This document shows, in pieces, positions 8,297 through 16,776 of a DNA stretch of 64,000 bases (position 1 is its first letter; each line of letters begins with the position of its first letter). The position numbers and the translations under genes were made by a program. Below the pieces are notes generated by a model. The model searched no databases. It saw nothing but the letters and a program-made list of their open reading frames with translations, and was not told where the DNA came from. Source of the stretch: Acidaminobacter sp. (GTDB lineage Bacteria > Bacillota_A > Clostridia > Peptostreptococcales > Acidaminobacteraceae); assembly GCA_009881125.1 (NCBI GenBank), contig WXFH01000011.1, positions 1 to 64,000 on the forward strand. Reading direction: 5' to 3'.

Positions 8297-8971
8297 TCAG
8301 ATTGAAAACTTATACCCCACGCCCCAAACGGTTTTGATCTCCCAAGCTTCATGCTCAGGCAGTTTTTCTCTGAGACGCTTGATATGGACATCCACGGTTC
8401 GACTCTCACCAACATAGTCAAAGCCCCAAACCCTGTCCAGAAGCTGCTCTCTCGTAAAAACCTGATTTGGATGAGAAGCGAGAAGATAAAGCAGCTCCAG
8501 TTCCTTAGGCGGCATAACGACCGGCTTGCCCTTGCAGGTAACCGTAAAACGTCCCAAATCAATAATCAGATCAGGAAGCTCCAAAATTTTGCTGTCTTCT
8601 GAGTTTCCGCTGTATCGACGAAACACCGCTTTAATTCTGGCCATTAATTCGGTAGGGTCAACCGGCTTGACGAGATAATCATCAGCGCCAAGTTCAAGTC
8701 CCGTGACTTTGTCAACGGTCTCTCCTTTGGCGGAGAGCATTATAATTGGCGCGTTGCTGAGCTTTCTCAGTTCCGCGAGCAATTCAAAGCCATTAAGTTG
8801 AGGCATCATAATATCCAGGAGCACCACATCCGGCATCTCCATTTTAAAGAGTTGAATTGCCTTTGTGCTGTCAATAATGGGGATGACGTGATAACGCTCT
8901 TGTTCAAGATAAATCTTCATCAAATTCAAGATATTGGGGTCATCATCAACCACCATAATTTTTTTCTTCAT
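8297..8971 (-). CDS. OmpR/PhoB-family response regulator
   Basis: A receiver domain (1-115) has the acidic pocket DDD at 9-11, phospho-acceptor D53 (VLLDIMMP) and conserved K around 103 (LVKP), followed by a winged-helix DNA-binding domain (about 130-224; FTREQLLDRVWGFDY, RTVDVHIKRLREKL). I chose the ATG at 8971 (MKKKIMVVDD) preceded by GGGGGAGC rather than a start 12 codons upstream. It is the first gene of an operon-like set regulator-kinase-htrA. Confidence 0.93.
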   Translation of the reverse strand: MKKKIMVVDDDPNILNLMKIYLEQERYHVIPIIDSTKAIQLFKMEMPDVVLLDIMMPQLNGFELLAELRKLSNAPIIMLSAKGETVDKVTGLELGADDYLVKPVDPTELMARIKAVFRRYSGNSEDSKILELPDLIIDLGRFTVTCKGKPVVMPPKELELLYLLASHPNQVFTREQLLDRVWGFDYVGESRTVDVHIKRLREKLPEHEAWEIKTVWGVGYKFSI

Positions 8972-9174
8972 GAAGCTCCCCCGCCCATCAGTTACTTTTG
9001 CTGACAATCAGTTCATTTCAATAGTATACATACCTCAATTTGGCTTTCATAATCCTGTTCATATGATAGAATAGAATGGAATATGGCGCTCCGGAGTGGC
9101 AAATGACGGGCATTGATCATTCTTAACCCGTCCCGAAACAGATCCAACCGCAGCAGCTGTCGAGGAGTGGTAAT

Positions 9175-10071
9175 ATGGATTTCAAACAATTGGAAAGCTT
9201 CGTTATGATCGCAAAATTAAAGAGTTTCTCCAGAGCGGCGGAAAAACTGTATTTGACGCAGCCCACCATCAGCAATCACATTCATTTGCTTGAAAAGGAG
9301 TTAGGTACTGTATTGTTTAACAGAACCAACAAACAGATCTCTCTGACCCAGGCCGGCGAAATTTTTTATGAGCACGCCATCAGCATCCTCAACAAAAAGG
9401 AGCATGCTTTTTTTTCATTGGAAGAATACAAAGGCAAAATTGAAGGGATTCTCGAAATCGCTTCAAGTTCAATTCCTGAGCAGTACTATCTGGCTGACGC
9501 GCTCAGGCGCTTCAGTCTGATTTACCCGGATGTCAGATACAATCTAATGAAACATGACACGTCACAAGTCATCGAAAAAATTCTCTCTGGAGAAATTGAT
9601 TTTGGGATCGTCGGTGCAAAACCGGAATCCGCGCAGCTCGACTGCATAGAAATCATGGAGGACGAAATTGTTTTGGCAGGGCCTACTGACGGTGTTGATG
9701 CCATCAAGACTGAACTCATTCCGGATATGCCTCTGATTCTTCGAGAGCAAGGCTCAGGGACACGTTCAGCTGCCATGAGATTTCTAAAAGAGCACGCAGG
9801 ACTCGATCCCGAGACGCTTAAAATCATTGCAGAAGTTGAAAGCAATGAGACAATTAAGCGCATGGTGGAGTTGGGGATGGGGTATAGCTTCTTCTCGCTT
9901 CAATCTATTCAAAAGGAACTCTCAGAACGGCGTCTAAAATTGATCCCTTACAAAGATGCGAAAATCAGCCGCTCGTTCTATTTCGTCTTCCACAAGAAAC
10001 GAGTACTTTCTCCACTGTCTGATACTTTTAAGAGCTTTATAAACGAAGATAAGAAAAATAAACCTTTTTGA
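9175..10071 (+). CDS. LysR-family transcriptional regulator
   Basis: The N-terminal winged helix-turn-helix (MDFKQLESFVMIAKLKSFSRAAEKLYLTQ, residues 1-60) is typical of LysR proteins and the remaining 230 residues form the periplasmic-binding-like effector domain. The closest remembered relatives are the regulators annotated as selenium-metabolism-associated LysR proteins of Clostridia, but no selenium gene is seen here. It is transcribed away from the two-component operon and converges on the aminopeptidase gene, so its target is not evident. GAGGAG lies about 10 nt before the ATG. Confidence 0.88.
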   Translation: MDFKQLESFVMIAKLKSFSRAAEKLYLTQPTISNHIHLLEKELGTVLFNRTNKQISLTQAGEIFYEHAISILNKKEHAFFSLEEYKGKIEGILEIASSSIPEQYYLADALRRFSLIYPDVRYNLMKHDTSQVIEKILSGEIDFGIVGAKPESAQLDCIEIMEDEIVLAGPTDGVDAIKTELIPDMPLILREQGSGTRSAAMRFLKEHAGLDPETLKIIAEVESNETIKRMVELGMGYSFFSLQSIQKELSERRLKLIPYKDAKISRSFYFVFHKKRVLSPLSDTFKSFINEDKKNKPF

Positions 10072-10094
10072 AGGTCTGTGTTGTGTAGAAATGT

Positions 10095-10107
10095 GACCAT
10101 CGGCAAA
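10095..10107 (+). repeat. Dispersed GACCATCGGCAAA motif, intergenic copy
   Basis: Exact 13-mer copy between the LysR stop codon and its terminator. The family is described in the findings. Confidence 0.7.
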
Positions 10108-10138
10108 AAGGCATTGAAGTTTTTGTTGCTTAATATAA

Positions 10139-10194
10139 AACAGGCGTCCACAGAAGTGACACAGTGTCACGTTCAATGGTCCGCCTGTTTTTTT
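10139..10194. terminator. Two-tier terminator between lysR and the aminopeptidase gene
   Basis: The outer stem AACAGGCG/CGCCTGTT encloses an inner perfect hairpin (GTGACA-CAG-TGTCAC, 10156-10170) and is followed by seven T on the plus strand. The T-run overlaps the stop codon of the convergent gene. Confidence 0.8.
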
Positions 10195-11662
10195 AACGGT
10201 TCAGGAAGGCCATATAGCCTTTTGCGGCCATATAAAGGTCTGCTTTGCTGATCACTTCATACGGGGCATGCATGCTTAGTACAGGAACACCGCAGTCTAT
10301 GACTTCTGCGCCTTTGTTGGCCAGGATGTAGGCAATCGTGCCTCCGCCGCCCTGGTCGACTTTTCCCAGCTCGCCGACCTGCCAGCAGACCTTGTTGGCT
10401 TCAAAAAGACGCGCCACTTTGTCAAAAAATTCGCCATTGGCATCACTGCTGCCGGATTTGCCGCGCACGCCGGTATATTTCATAATTTCGAGGCCCCTGC
10501 CCATCATGCCGGAATTTCGCTTATCATAAGCGTCTGAGTAATTCGGATCATAACCTGCACTGACATCAGCGGAGAGCACTTCCGTCTTCGCCAGGGCGCG
10601 TCTCAGCATCAGGTCGTGATAGTGACCGGCCTGAAGGAGCATCAGCTCCGCCACAGTCGTTTCAAAAAACGCGGACTCGGCGCCTGTATTGCCCATGCTG
10701 CCCACTTCTTCTTTATCAGTGAAATAAGCAATTGCGGTTTTCTCCGGATTCTGGATGCCCAAAATGGCCTCGAGACTGGCGAAGGCGCACACGCGGTCAT
10801 CATGTCCGTAGGAGGAGATCATCCCACGGTCAAGGCCAACATCCCTGGCTGCGCCAGCCGGGACAATTTCGAGCTCCGCTGTCACCAGCTCGCGCTCGGT
10901 GATCCCGTAGCGCGCCTCGAGCAGCTTCAACAGATGCAGCTTCACTTTGTCCTTGAGGGTCTCTTCAGAGACGGATCCTTCGGATTCAGAATCACCTTTT
11001 GGCAGCGGCACACTGCCGGCAAGCACGTTGAGGCCCTCACCCGTGATGGCTTCTCCCAGCGGCTTTGTGACCTGATCTTTGGCAAGGTGCGGCAGAAGAT
11101 CCGTGATAAAGAGAACAGGATCATTTGCGTCTTCGCCAATTCGAATTTCCACCAACTCGCCGTTTTCTTTTCTGGCCGTGCCATGCAGGGCGAGCGGAAT
11201 TGAAGTCCATTGATATTTTTTGACGCCGCCGTAATAGTGAGTTTTCAAAAATGCCATGTCTGACTCTTCGTAAAGGGGCACCGGCTTCAGATCCAGTCGC
11301 GGCGCATCTATGTGGCTGCCTACAATGTGCATGCCTTCCTCAAGAGGCGCTTTCCCGACCACGATCATGACAAGGGCTTTGCCGCGATTGACGCGATAGA
11401 GCTTGTCGCCGGCCACCGGGCTGAACCCCTCAGGCAGCGCGTCCATATTGAGGTACCCTTGGCTTTCTGCGATGCGTTTGATCTCAGCAGCACAAAGACG
11501 TTCCGTTTTACTCAAAGTGATAAAGGATTTGTAGCGTTCTCCCATTTCAAAGACTGCGGCAGTTTCTATTTCATCCAGCTGATCCCATACTATGGGGAAG
11601 CTGTGAGTCAAACGATCTTTTATACTTGCTTTGCGATCCGTACTCACATTTGTCGTTGACAT
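10193..11662 (-). CDS. M18-family aminopeptidase (aspartyl aminopeptidase type)
   Basis: The co-catalytic zinc motifs of peptidase family M18 are visible: GSHIDAPRLDLKP (about 115-130), YGHDDRVCAF (about 285) and DKEEVGSMGNTG (about 315), with a late His in SMHAPYE near 465. At 489 residues the length fits the family. It removes N-terminal, typically acidic, residues from peptides in the cytoplasm. The ATG at 11662 follows AGAGAGGTGTCATT. It sits downstream of the ygiQ-DUF896 pair with a 39-bp gap, so co-transcription is possible. Its role fits a peptide- and amino-acid-consuming lifestyle. Confidence 0.92.
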   Translation of the reverse strand: MSTTNVSTDRKASIKDRLTHSFPIVWDQLDEIETAAVFEMGERYKSFITLSKTERLCAAEIKRIAESQGYLNMDALPEGFSPVAGDKLYRVNRGKALVMIVVGKAPLEEGMHIVGSHIDAPRLDLKPVPLYEESDMAFLKTHYYGGVKKYQWTSIPLALHGTARKENGELVEIRIGEDANDPVLFITDLLPHLAKDQVTKPLGEAITGEGLNVLAGSVPLPKGDSESEGSVSEETLKDKVKLHLLKLLEARYGITERELVTAELEIVPAGAARDVGLDRGMISSYGHDDRVCAFASLEAILGIQNPEKTAIAYFTDKEEVGSMGNTGAESAFFETTVAELMLLQAGHYHDLMLRRALAKTEVLSADVSAGYDPNYSDAYDKRNSGMMGRGLEIMKYTGVRGKSGSSDANGEFFDKVARLFEANKVCWQVGELGKVDQGGGGTIAYILANKGAEVIDCGVPVLSMHAPYEVISKADLYMAAKGYMAFLNR

Positions 11663-11701
11663 AATGACACCTCTCTAAATGGTTTAGTCCTTAACGTACG
11701 A

Positions 11702-11944
11702 CTAATTCAAGTTCTCCTTGAGTTTTTGACCAGTGCTTGACTTCTGATTCTCAACCGGATTCCCATCCTCATCCACATACCGGACTTCAATGTTGTCCAG
11801 CTGGCGTTTGAAGTTCTCGCGAAACGCCTCAAGGTACTCTTCTCTAAGAAGCCTTTGTTCAATTTTTTCTGATTCAGTCAATGAACCATTTTTTGCTTTG
11901 TTCGCTAAAATATTGATTCTGTCCAGTTTTTCTTTGGATAACAT
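11702..11944 (-). CDS. DUF896 family protein, 80 aa
   Basis: The short protein starts MLSKEKLDRINILANKAKNG and continues through LTESEKIEQRLLREEYLEAFRENFKRQL, the hallmark of the DUF896 (YnzC-like) family of small helical Firmicutes proteins of unknown function. The ATG at 11944 has GGAG 9 nt upstream. The frame stays open much further upstream, but that part is only the antisense frame of the neighbouring ygiQ repeats. The gene begins 4 bp after the ygiQ stop codon, so the two are probably translated from one mRNA. Confidence 0.85.
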   Translation of the reverse strand: MLSKEKLDRINILANKAKNGSLTESEKIEQRLLREEYLEAFRENFKRQLDNIEVRYVDEDGNPVENQKSSTGQKLKENLN

Positions 11945-11948
11945 AGTA

Positions 11949-14039
11949 TCAACTCCGTTTAGTTTTAAATCCGCTGCCGGAAGTCTTTGTGTTGGCAGCT
12001 TGGCGCGCTGCGCCCTTAGTGTTATTGCGGGAAGGTCCCTTTGCAGAGCTTTTGTCAGTTCTGACCGGTTTGTCACTTTTGACCGGTTTGTCACTTTTGA
12101 CCGGTTTGTCATTTTTGACTGATTTGTCATTTTTGACTGATTTCTCATTTTTGACTGATTTGTCATTTTCAGCAGGTCTGCCCTTGCCTCGGAAACTTTT
12201 GCCACTTCCGGTTCCAGGCTTTTGATCAGGTACTTTTGAACCGTCTCGCGGCTTGATCAGGCAGTTGGGACCAAAGCCTATGAGATCCGTACGACCCGCC
12301 TGGATAAGCGCCTTATAAACCAGCTCGTAATTCTGCGGCCTTCCAAATTGAAGCAGAGCACGCTGCATTTTCTTTTCTTCTTTGCTCTTCGGCACATAGA
12401 CCGGGGTCATGTCACGAGGATCCAGCTCTGTATAAAACATGGTGGTCGAAAGCGTTCCCGGTGTCGGATAGAAATCCTGAACCTGCTCAGGCTGATAACC
12501 TATCTTCTTGAGATAGACGGCCAGCTCGATAGCGCTGTGCAGTGTGCTTCCGGGGTGCGAGCTCATCAGATACGGCACCAGATATTGCTCCAGTCCGCAC
12601 TGCTTGCTGAGCTCAAAGAAACGGTCCACAAATTTGCCATAGATCTTGCCGGCAGGCTTTTGCATTTTATCCAGCACTTCAGTGGCCACATGCTCCGGGG
12701 CAACCTTGAGCTGCCCGCTGACGTGATGCTGAACCAGCTCCTTGAAGAAGGCTTGGTTTGGATCTGCCATCAGATAATCATATCTCAGTCCGGAGCGCAA
12801 GAAGACTTTTTTGACGCCCTCTACCTGACGCAGCTTGCCTAACAGCAGTCTCAGATCTTCATGGTCGATCTCAAGGTCCTTGCAGGGCGCAGGATACAGA
12901 CACTGCTTATGCTTGCACGTACCCAGCCTGAGCTGCTTCTTGCAGGACGGCGCTCTGAAATTTGCCGTTGGTCCGCCAACGTCATGAATATAGCCCTTGA
13001 AGTCGCGATCCTGAACAATCCGCTTCGCCTCTTCGAGAATGGACTCGTGGGACCGGCTCTGAACAATGCGCCCCTGATGGTAGGTCAAGGCGCAGAACGA
13101 ACAGGAACCGAAGCAGCCACGCTCCGAGATAATTGAGAATTTGACTTCTTCAATGCCCGGAACCCCACCCAGACTCTGATAGGCAGGGTGAATTTCACGT
13201 TTATAATCCAACGCATAAACCTGGTCAAGCTCACCGCGGTTCAGCGGCATGGCCGGAGGATTCTGAACGAGCCATCTGGTGCCGTGGGCCTGCATCAGCG
13301 CCTTCCCGCGAATGGGATCCTGCTCGTCATATTGAATCATGAAGGCTTTTGCGTAGGTTCTCTTATCTGCCGTCACGTCTTCAAACGAAGGAATTTCCAC
13401 CGCTTCATAGACCTCATCACGGGACGCGGCAACGTAACAGGTGCCGGGGATATGCCGGATATATTTGGGCTCGAAGCCTTGATTCATCAAATTTGCTATT
13501 TCGACAATCTGATGCTCACCCATGCCGTACACCAACAGGTCCGCTTCAGAATCCACCAGAATGGATCTCCGAACTTTGTCGTCCCAATAATCATAGTGGG
13601 CAAAACGCCTCAGACTCGCTTCAATGCCACCAATGATAATGGGCATTTTGGAAAATGTTTCTCTGATTTTTTGCGTGTACACAAGGGTTGCGCGATCCGG
13701 TCTCAAATCCATCTTTCCGCCCGGCGAATAGGCATCTTTTTCTCTTCGCCGCTTGCTGACGGAATAGTGATTGACCATGGAGTCAATGTTGCCGGCCGTC
13801 ACCAAAAACCCCAGCCGCGGGCGTCCAAAGGTCTTGAAAGCCTCTGTGGTTTTCCAGTTGGGCTGAGACAGAATCCCAACTTTAAATCCCGCATCCATCA
13901 GCACGCGCCCAATGACCGCCGCGCCAAAAGTAGGATGATCGATATAGGCATCACCAGTGACAAGTACAAAGTCCACGCGCTCCCAGCCGAGCGCTTTGAG
14001 ATCCTCTTGATTGACGGGCATAAATCCCTGATTTGACAT
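11949..14039 (-). CDS. YgiQ-family radical SAM protein
   Basis: This is a 696-residue UPF0313 protein with N-terminal DUF3362-type regions and a radical SAM core whose cluster motif is CFGSCSFC (about residue 310). The family is widespread and its reaction is unknown. The last 90 residues are a Lys/Asp/Ser-rich tail with at least six copies of a six-residue unit (DKSVKN / DKPVKS), likely disordered and basic enough to touch nucleic acid. I chose the ATG at 14039 because AAGGAG lies 6 nt upstream. It is followed at once by the DUF896 gene. Confidence 0.92.
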   Translation of the reverse strand: MSNQGFMPVNQEDLKALGWERVDFVLVTGDAYIDHPTFGAAVIGRVLMDAGFKVGILSQPNWKTTEAFKTFGRPRLGFLVTAGNIDSMVNHYSVSKRRREKDAYSPGGKMDLRPDRATLVYTQKIRETFSKMPIIIGGIEASLRRFAHYDYWDDKVRRSILVDSEADLLVYGMGEHQIVEIANLMNQGFEPKYIRHIPGTCYVAASRDEVYEAVEIPSFEDVTADKRTYAKAFMIQYDEQDPIRGKALMQAHGTRWLVQNPPAMPLNRGELDQVYALDYKREIHPAYQSLGGVPGIEEVKFSIISERGCFGSCSFCALTYHQGRIVQSRSHESILEEAKRIVQDRDFKGYIHDVGGPTANFRAPSCKKQLRLGTCKHKQCLYPAPCKDLEIDHEDLRLLLGKLRQVEGVKKVFLRSGLRYDYLMADPNQAFFKELVQHHVSGQLKVAPEHVATEVLDKMQKPAGKIYGKFVDRFFELSKQCGLEQYLVPYLMSSHPGSTLHSAIELAVYLKKIGYQPEQVQDFYPTPGTLSTTMFYTELDPRDMTPVYVPKSKEEKKMQRALLQFGRPQNYELVYKALIQAGRTDLIGFGPNCLIKPRDGSKVPDQKPGTGSGKSFRGKGRPAENDKSVKNEKSVKNDKSVKNDKPVKSDKPVKSDKPVRTDKSSAKGPSRNNTKGAARQAANTKTSGSGFKTKRS
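12057..12170 (-). repeat. 18-bp tandem repeats encoding the YgiQ tail
   Basis: The unit GACCGGTTTGTCACTTTT and its variant GACTGATTTGTCATTTTT recur every 18 bp, giving a six-residue periodic peptide. Being a multiple of three, changes in copy number would not shift the frame. Confidence 0.85.
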
Positions 14040-14100
14040 ACATAACTCCTTATAAGTGTGGATGAGCTTAAGTGCTTGACGCCTTACTCTCAAATGATGC

Positions 14101-15543
14101 TTACAGCACCTGTGATTTCATTAACCCCGGCTTGCTCCCGGACATTTCATGGTACATGGCTTCAATCTCATTAAAGATGATCCCGAGCCCGGCCTCAATT
14201 TCCTTTTCATCTATGGCCGCTATGCTGAGCCTGAAGGATGAGCTCTTCAGCTGCAGATGATAAAAAGTGCTCCCTGACAAAACAGCCACACCTTTCTTGT
14301 TCAGCCGCCACATCAATTCATCCGCATTGAGGGCTGCATCCATGGTGATCCAGTAATTATACCCGCCTTGCGGCAGATGATAGTGGACCCATGGCACTTC
14401 GTGAGACTTCAGATAACGCGAGATGACTGCATGACGCTTGTCATAAATGCGCTTCATGAGGACGATCTGCCGGTCCCAAAGACCCTTTCGAATATATAGA
14501 TCGAAAGCGCGCTGCAGCAGTCCAGAAGTGGATATGTCCGTAGCGTGCTTGGCGAGGGCTATTTCGTCCTGGAGCGCTTCAGGAACGACCATGTAGCCCA
14601 GTCGCAGCCCCGGCATCAGCACTTTGGAAAAGCTTTTGACGTATATTATTCTATCATAGGGATCATAGGCGCTCAGTGGCGATACCAGCGCATCACCGGT
14701 ATTCAAATCCGCGGCATAGTCGTCTTCAAGAATCCACGCTCCGCAGGATTTGGCGATCTCGATCAAGCCTCGCTTTTTCTCGACGCTGTAGCAATATCCC
14801 GTTGGATTTTGAAAGTTGGGCATGACATAAATGAGTTTGGGCTTCAACTTTTTGGCCTGTTGACTCAGGGCCTCCAGATCAATGCCGTCCTCCAGGATGG
14901 GGATTTCCACGATCAGAGCGCCTTTTAGCTTGAAACTGGCAAGGGCGCCGGTATAAGTTGGGGCTTCGACGAACACATAATCCCCGTAGTCCAGAACAGA
15001 TTTCGCCACCAGGTCAATCCCCTGCTGAGCGCCTGAAATGATCTGAATCTGGTCTGGGTCAAGGGCGACCTTAGAGCCGCCGAACATGGCGGACAGAGAC
15101 TGTCTAAACGGAAAAAAGCCCTGGCTCTCATGATAGCCAAAGGCGTAGCCCTTATCCCGTTCCAGCACTTCGTCAATGACGATTTTGAAATCCTTAACCG
15201 GAAAGAGATCCGCTGTAGGGGATGATACCGAAAAATCATAAGGCACAATGCGATGACGTTCCTCCATGTCCCTTTCATTTTCAAGTTCATCCTCAACAGG
15301 CGCGACATAGGTGCCGCTCCCGATTTTCTTATAGACCAGTGCATCCTCTTCCAGGAGTTTGTAAGCATTGACTACGGTGACGTTGTTGACGCCGAGTATA
15401 GCGGACAATTTGCGAATAGGCGGAAGCTTTTCATGAGGCTTGATGGAATTGTTGAAGATCAGGGTCCGCAAATGCTTATACACCTGAATGTATAAGTGCT
15501 CCTGATCCTGCTTATCAATGGTTATTCCATAATAAGGCTGCAT
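14101..15543 (-). CDS. MocR-type GntR / aminotransferase-fold regulator
   Basis: A GntR winged helix (about 15-80; LPPIRKLSAILGVNNVTVVNAYKLL) is fused to a fold-type I aminotransferase domain (about 105-470) with the PLP lysine K307 in SFSKVLMPG and the GAQQGID cofactor loop. MocR proteins use PLP or an amino acid as ligand and usually regulate vitamin B6, GABA or amino-acid genes. No obvious target lies beside it: the downstream neighbour is ygiQ (61-bp gap) and upstream lies a terminated small RNA. The ATG at 15543 is preceded by AAGGAGGTAGTAC. Confidence 0.9.
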   Translation of the reverse strand: MQPYYGITIDKQDQEHLYIQVYKHLRTLIFNNSIKPHEKLPPIRKLSAILGVNNVTVVNAYKLLEEDALVYKKIGSGTYVAPVEDELENERDMEERHRIVPYDFSVSSPTADLFPVKDFKIVIDEVLERDKGYAFGYHESQGFFPFRQSLSAMFGGSKVALDPDQIQIISGAQQGIDLVAKSVLDYGDYVFVEAPTYTGALASFKLKGALIVEIPILEDGIDLEALSQQAKKLKPKLIYVMPNFQNPTGYCYSVEKKRGLIEIAKSCGAWILEDDYAADLNTGDALVSPLSAYDPYDRIIYVKSFSKVLMPGLRLGYMVVPEALQDEIALAKHATDISTSGLLQRAFDLYIRKGLWDRQIVLMKRIYDKRHAVISRYLKSHEVPWVHYHLPQGGYNYWITMDAALNADELMWRLNKKGVAVLSGSTFYHLQLKSSSFRLSIAAIDEKEIEAGLGIIFNEIEAMYHEMSGSKPGLMKSQVL

Positions 15544-15584
15544 GTACTACCTCCTTGCCGCACTCACTTTTGTCTTGAATTCGC

Positions 15585-15614
15585 AAAAAAAATCTTCATT
15601 CAAAAAATGAAGAT
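15585..15614 (-). terminator. Terminator of the candidate 6S RNA
   Basis: On the minus strand the 9-bp stem ATCTTCATT/AATGAAGAT is followed by a run of eight T, defining the RNA 3' end near 15586. Confidence 0.8.
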
Positions 15615-15789
15615 GTCTCCAGAGTGCCGTCAAGGATGAAATTCAGCACCACACTCCACCTAAGTGGGTGTACTGTTCCCGAGTTCTGGCGTCCGGTCTG
15701 GCCGGCTTGTCATCTCTCAGAAAACACGTGCTCCCTATAATATGCCAGTGGTTGAATTTTATCCGTAATAACGCACACCCCAGAGTACT
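15586..15789 (-). ncRNA. Candidate 6S RNA (ssrS-like), about 200 nt
   Basis: A strong sigma-A promoter and an intrinsic terminator frame a 200-nt non-coding transcript with no ORF. It folds as a long rod: a closing helix pairs 15748-15764 with 15634-15652 (GGATAAAATTCA / TGAATTTCATCC, then ACCAC/GTGGT), extended outwards by GTGC/GCAC; the middle is a large open bubble whose 3' strand holds a small hairpin (15651-15671); the tip is CTGAG/CTCGG closed by CCGG-CCAGA-CCGG (15693-15705). This open-promoter-like architecture, length and isolated transcription unit match 6S RNA, which binds housekeeping RNA polymerase. Sequence similarity was not tested; another structured small RNA is possible. Confidence 0.55.
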
Positions 15790-15795
15790 GATTAC

Positions 15796-15824
15796 ATTAT
15801 AATACAAGTTAGCAATAATATCAA
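15796..15824 (-). promoter_or_regulatory. Sigma-A promoter of the candidate 6S RNA
   Basis: On the minus strand TTGATA (15819-15824) and TATAAT (15796-15801) are separated by exactly 17 bp. The -35 overlaps the stop codon of the pseudouridine synthase gene. Confidence 0.8.
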
Positions 15825-16744
15825 ATCCTGAATGGATCCTCAGTTCGAAGCTGAGTCAGAAGCCGCTCGAAATCTTCCGGAAGCGGTGCTTCAAAGCAGT
15901 GGTGCTCGCCCGTTCTAGGCAGCCTAAAACAGAGCTTGAAGGCGTGGAGCGCCTGTCGGTCAATCAGGTCCGACCCCTCATGGTAAAGCGTGTCTCCCAA
16001 CAGCGGATGTCCCAGGTGATTGAAATGCACTCGGATCTGGTGCGTCCTGCCTGTTTCGAGACGCACTTCCACCAGCGTTGCGTTGCCAAAACGCTCCCTG
16101 ACCCAGAAATGGGTGGTGGACGGCTGACCATCGGCCATCACCATGCGCTCGACTTGGTCTTCATCCGGTCGGCCTATAGGTGCGTCAATGGTGCCCTCCT
16201 CAGCCTCGACCCGGCCGTGGACCAGCGCCAGATAGCGCTTTTCCACCTCATCCCGCTTCATCTGCTCCGTCACCACGTGCTGCGCGTACGGGTTCTTGGC
16301 GATCAGCAGCAGCCCGGAAGTGTCCCGATCCAGACGGTTGATGAACCTGATCTTGGGGTTGATGCCCTTTTTCTTGAAGTGCATGGCAAGGCCGTTGCCT
16401 ATAGTCCCGGAAGGATAACTCTTAGTCGGGTGCACCACGACGAAAGGCTGCTTATTGATCAGAACCAGATCATCATTTTCATACACCACTTCAATGGGAA
16501 TTGCCTCAGGCTCGAAATAGTTTTCCTCAACCTCCATCTGATAGGTGATCAGATCTCCGGTCCTGACAAACCCATTGACCGACACAGGACGCCCATTCAG
16601 GAGCACATCCTTTCGATTCTTTCCGCTCCTCACCTGACGGACAGACAAATCCATCCACTGTACCATCACATCTATGATCTTCATTCCGGATTGGGCTTCC
16701 TCAATCCGGAAGTCCAGCCTGTCATGTCCCAGCTGTTCAAACAT
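15821..16744 (-). CDS. RluA-family pseudouridine synthase
   Basis: An N-terminal S4-like RNA-binding segment (about 30-75; VRSGKNRKDVLLNGRPVSVNG) precedes the catalytic domain with the invariant aspartate in RLDRDTSGLLLIAK (about 140) and later motifs GRTHQIRVHF and LLGDTLY. At 307 residues it is a typical RluD/YjbO-sized enzyme that isomerises uridines in 23S rRNA or tRNA; which site is modified cannot be read from sequence. The upstream hypothetical gene lies 32 bp away on the same strand, so they may share an mRNA. The ribosome site is weak. Confidence 0.92.
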   Translation of the reverse strand: MFEQLGHDRLDFRIEEAQSGMKIIDVMVQWMDLSVRQVRSGKNRKDVLLNGRPVSVNGFVRTGDLITYQMEVEENYFEPEAIPIEVVYENDDLVLINKQPFVVVHPTKSYPSGTIGNGLAMHFKKKGINPKIRFINRLDRDTSGLLLIAKNPYAQHVVTEQMKRDEVEKRYLALVHGRVEAEEGTIDAPIGRPDEDQVERMVMADGQPSTTHFWVRERFGNATLVEVRLETGRTHQIRVHFNHLGHPLLGDTLYHEGSDLIDRQALHAFKLCFRLPRTGEHHCFEAPLPEDFERLLTQLRTEDPFRI

Positions 16745-16776
16745 GTTTCTGACGCCGCCTTCCCAAATTCTTCAAC

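Noticed and set aside
11945..12205. Upstream extension of the DUF896 frame to 167 codons
   Set aside because: The extra part is another frame of the ygiQ repeat tail; the ATG at 11944 has a ribosome site and matches the family start.
13188..14036. 282-codon frame antisense to ygiQ, and similar long antisense frames opposite the rluA-type (15899-16780), hutU and beta-propeller genes
   Set aside because: These are shadows of well-supported genes on the other strand and lack ribosome sites or family features.
15690..15760. TPP riboswitch, because GGGAGC and CTGAGA occur
   Set aside because: The conserved second half (ACCTGATCTGGATAATGCC-like) is missing, and a terminator separates the RNA from mocR.
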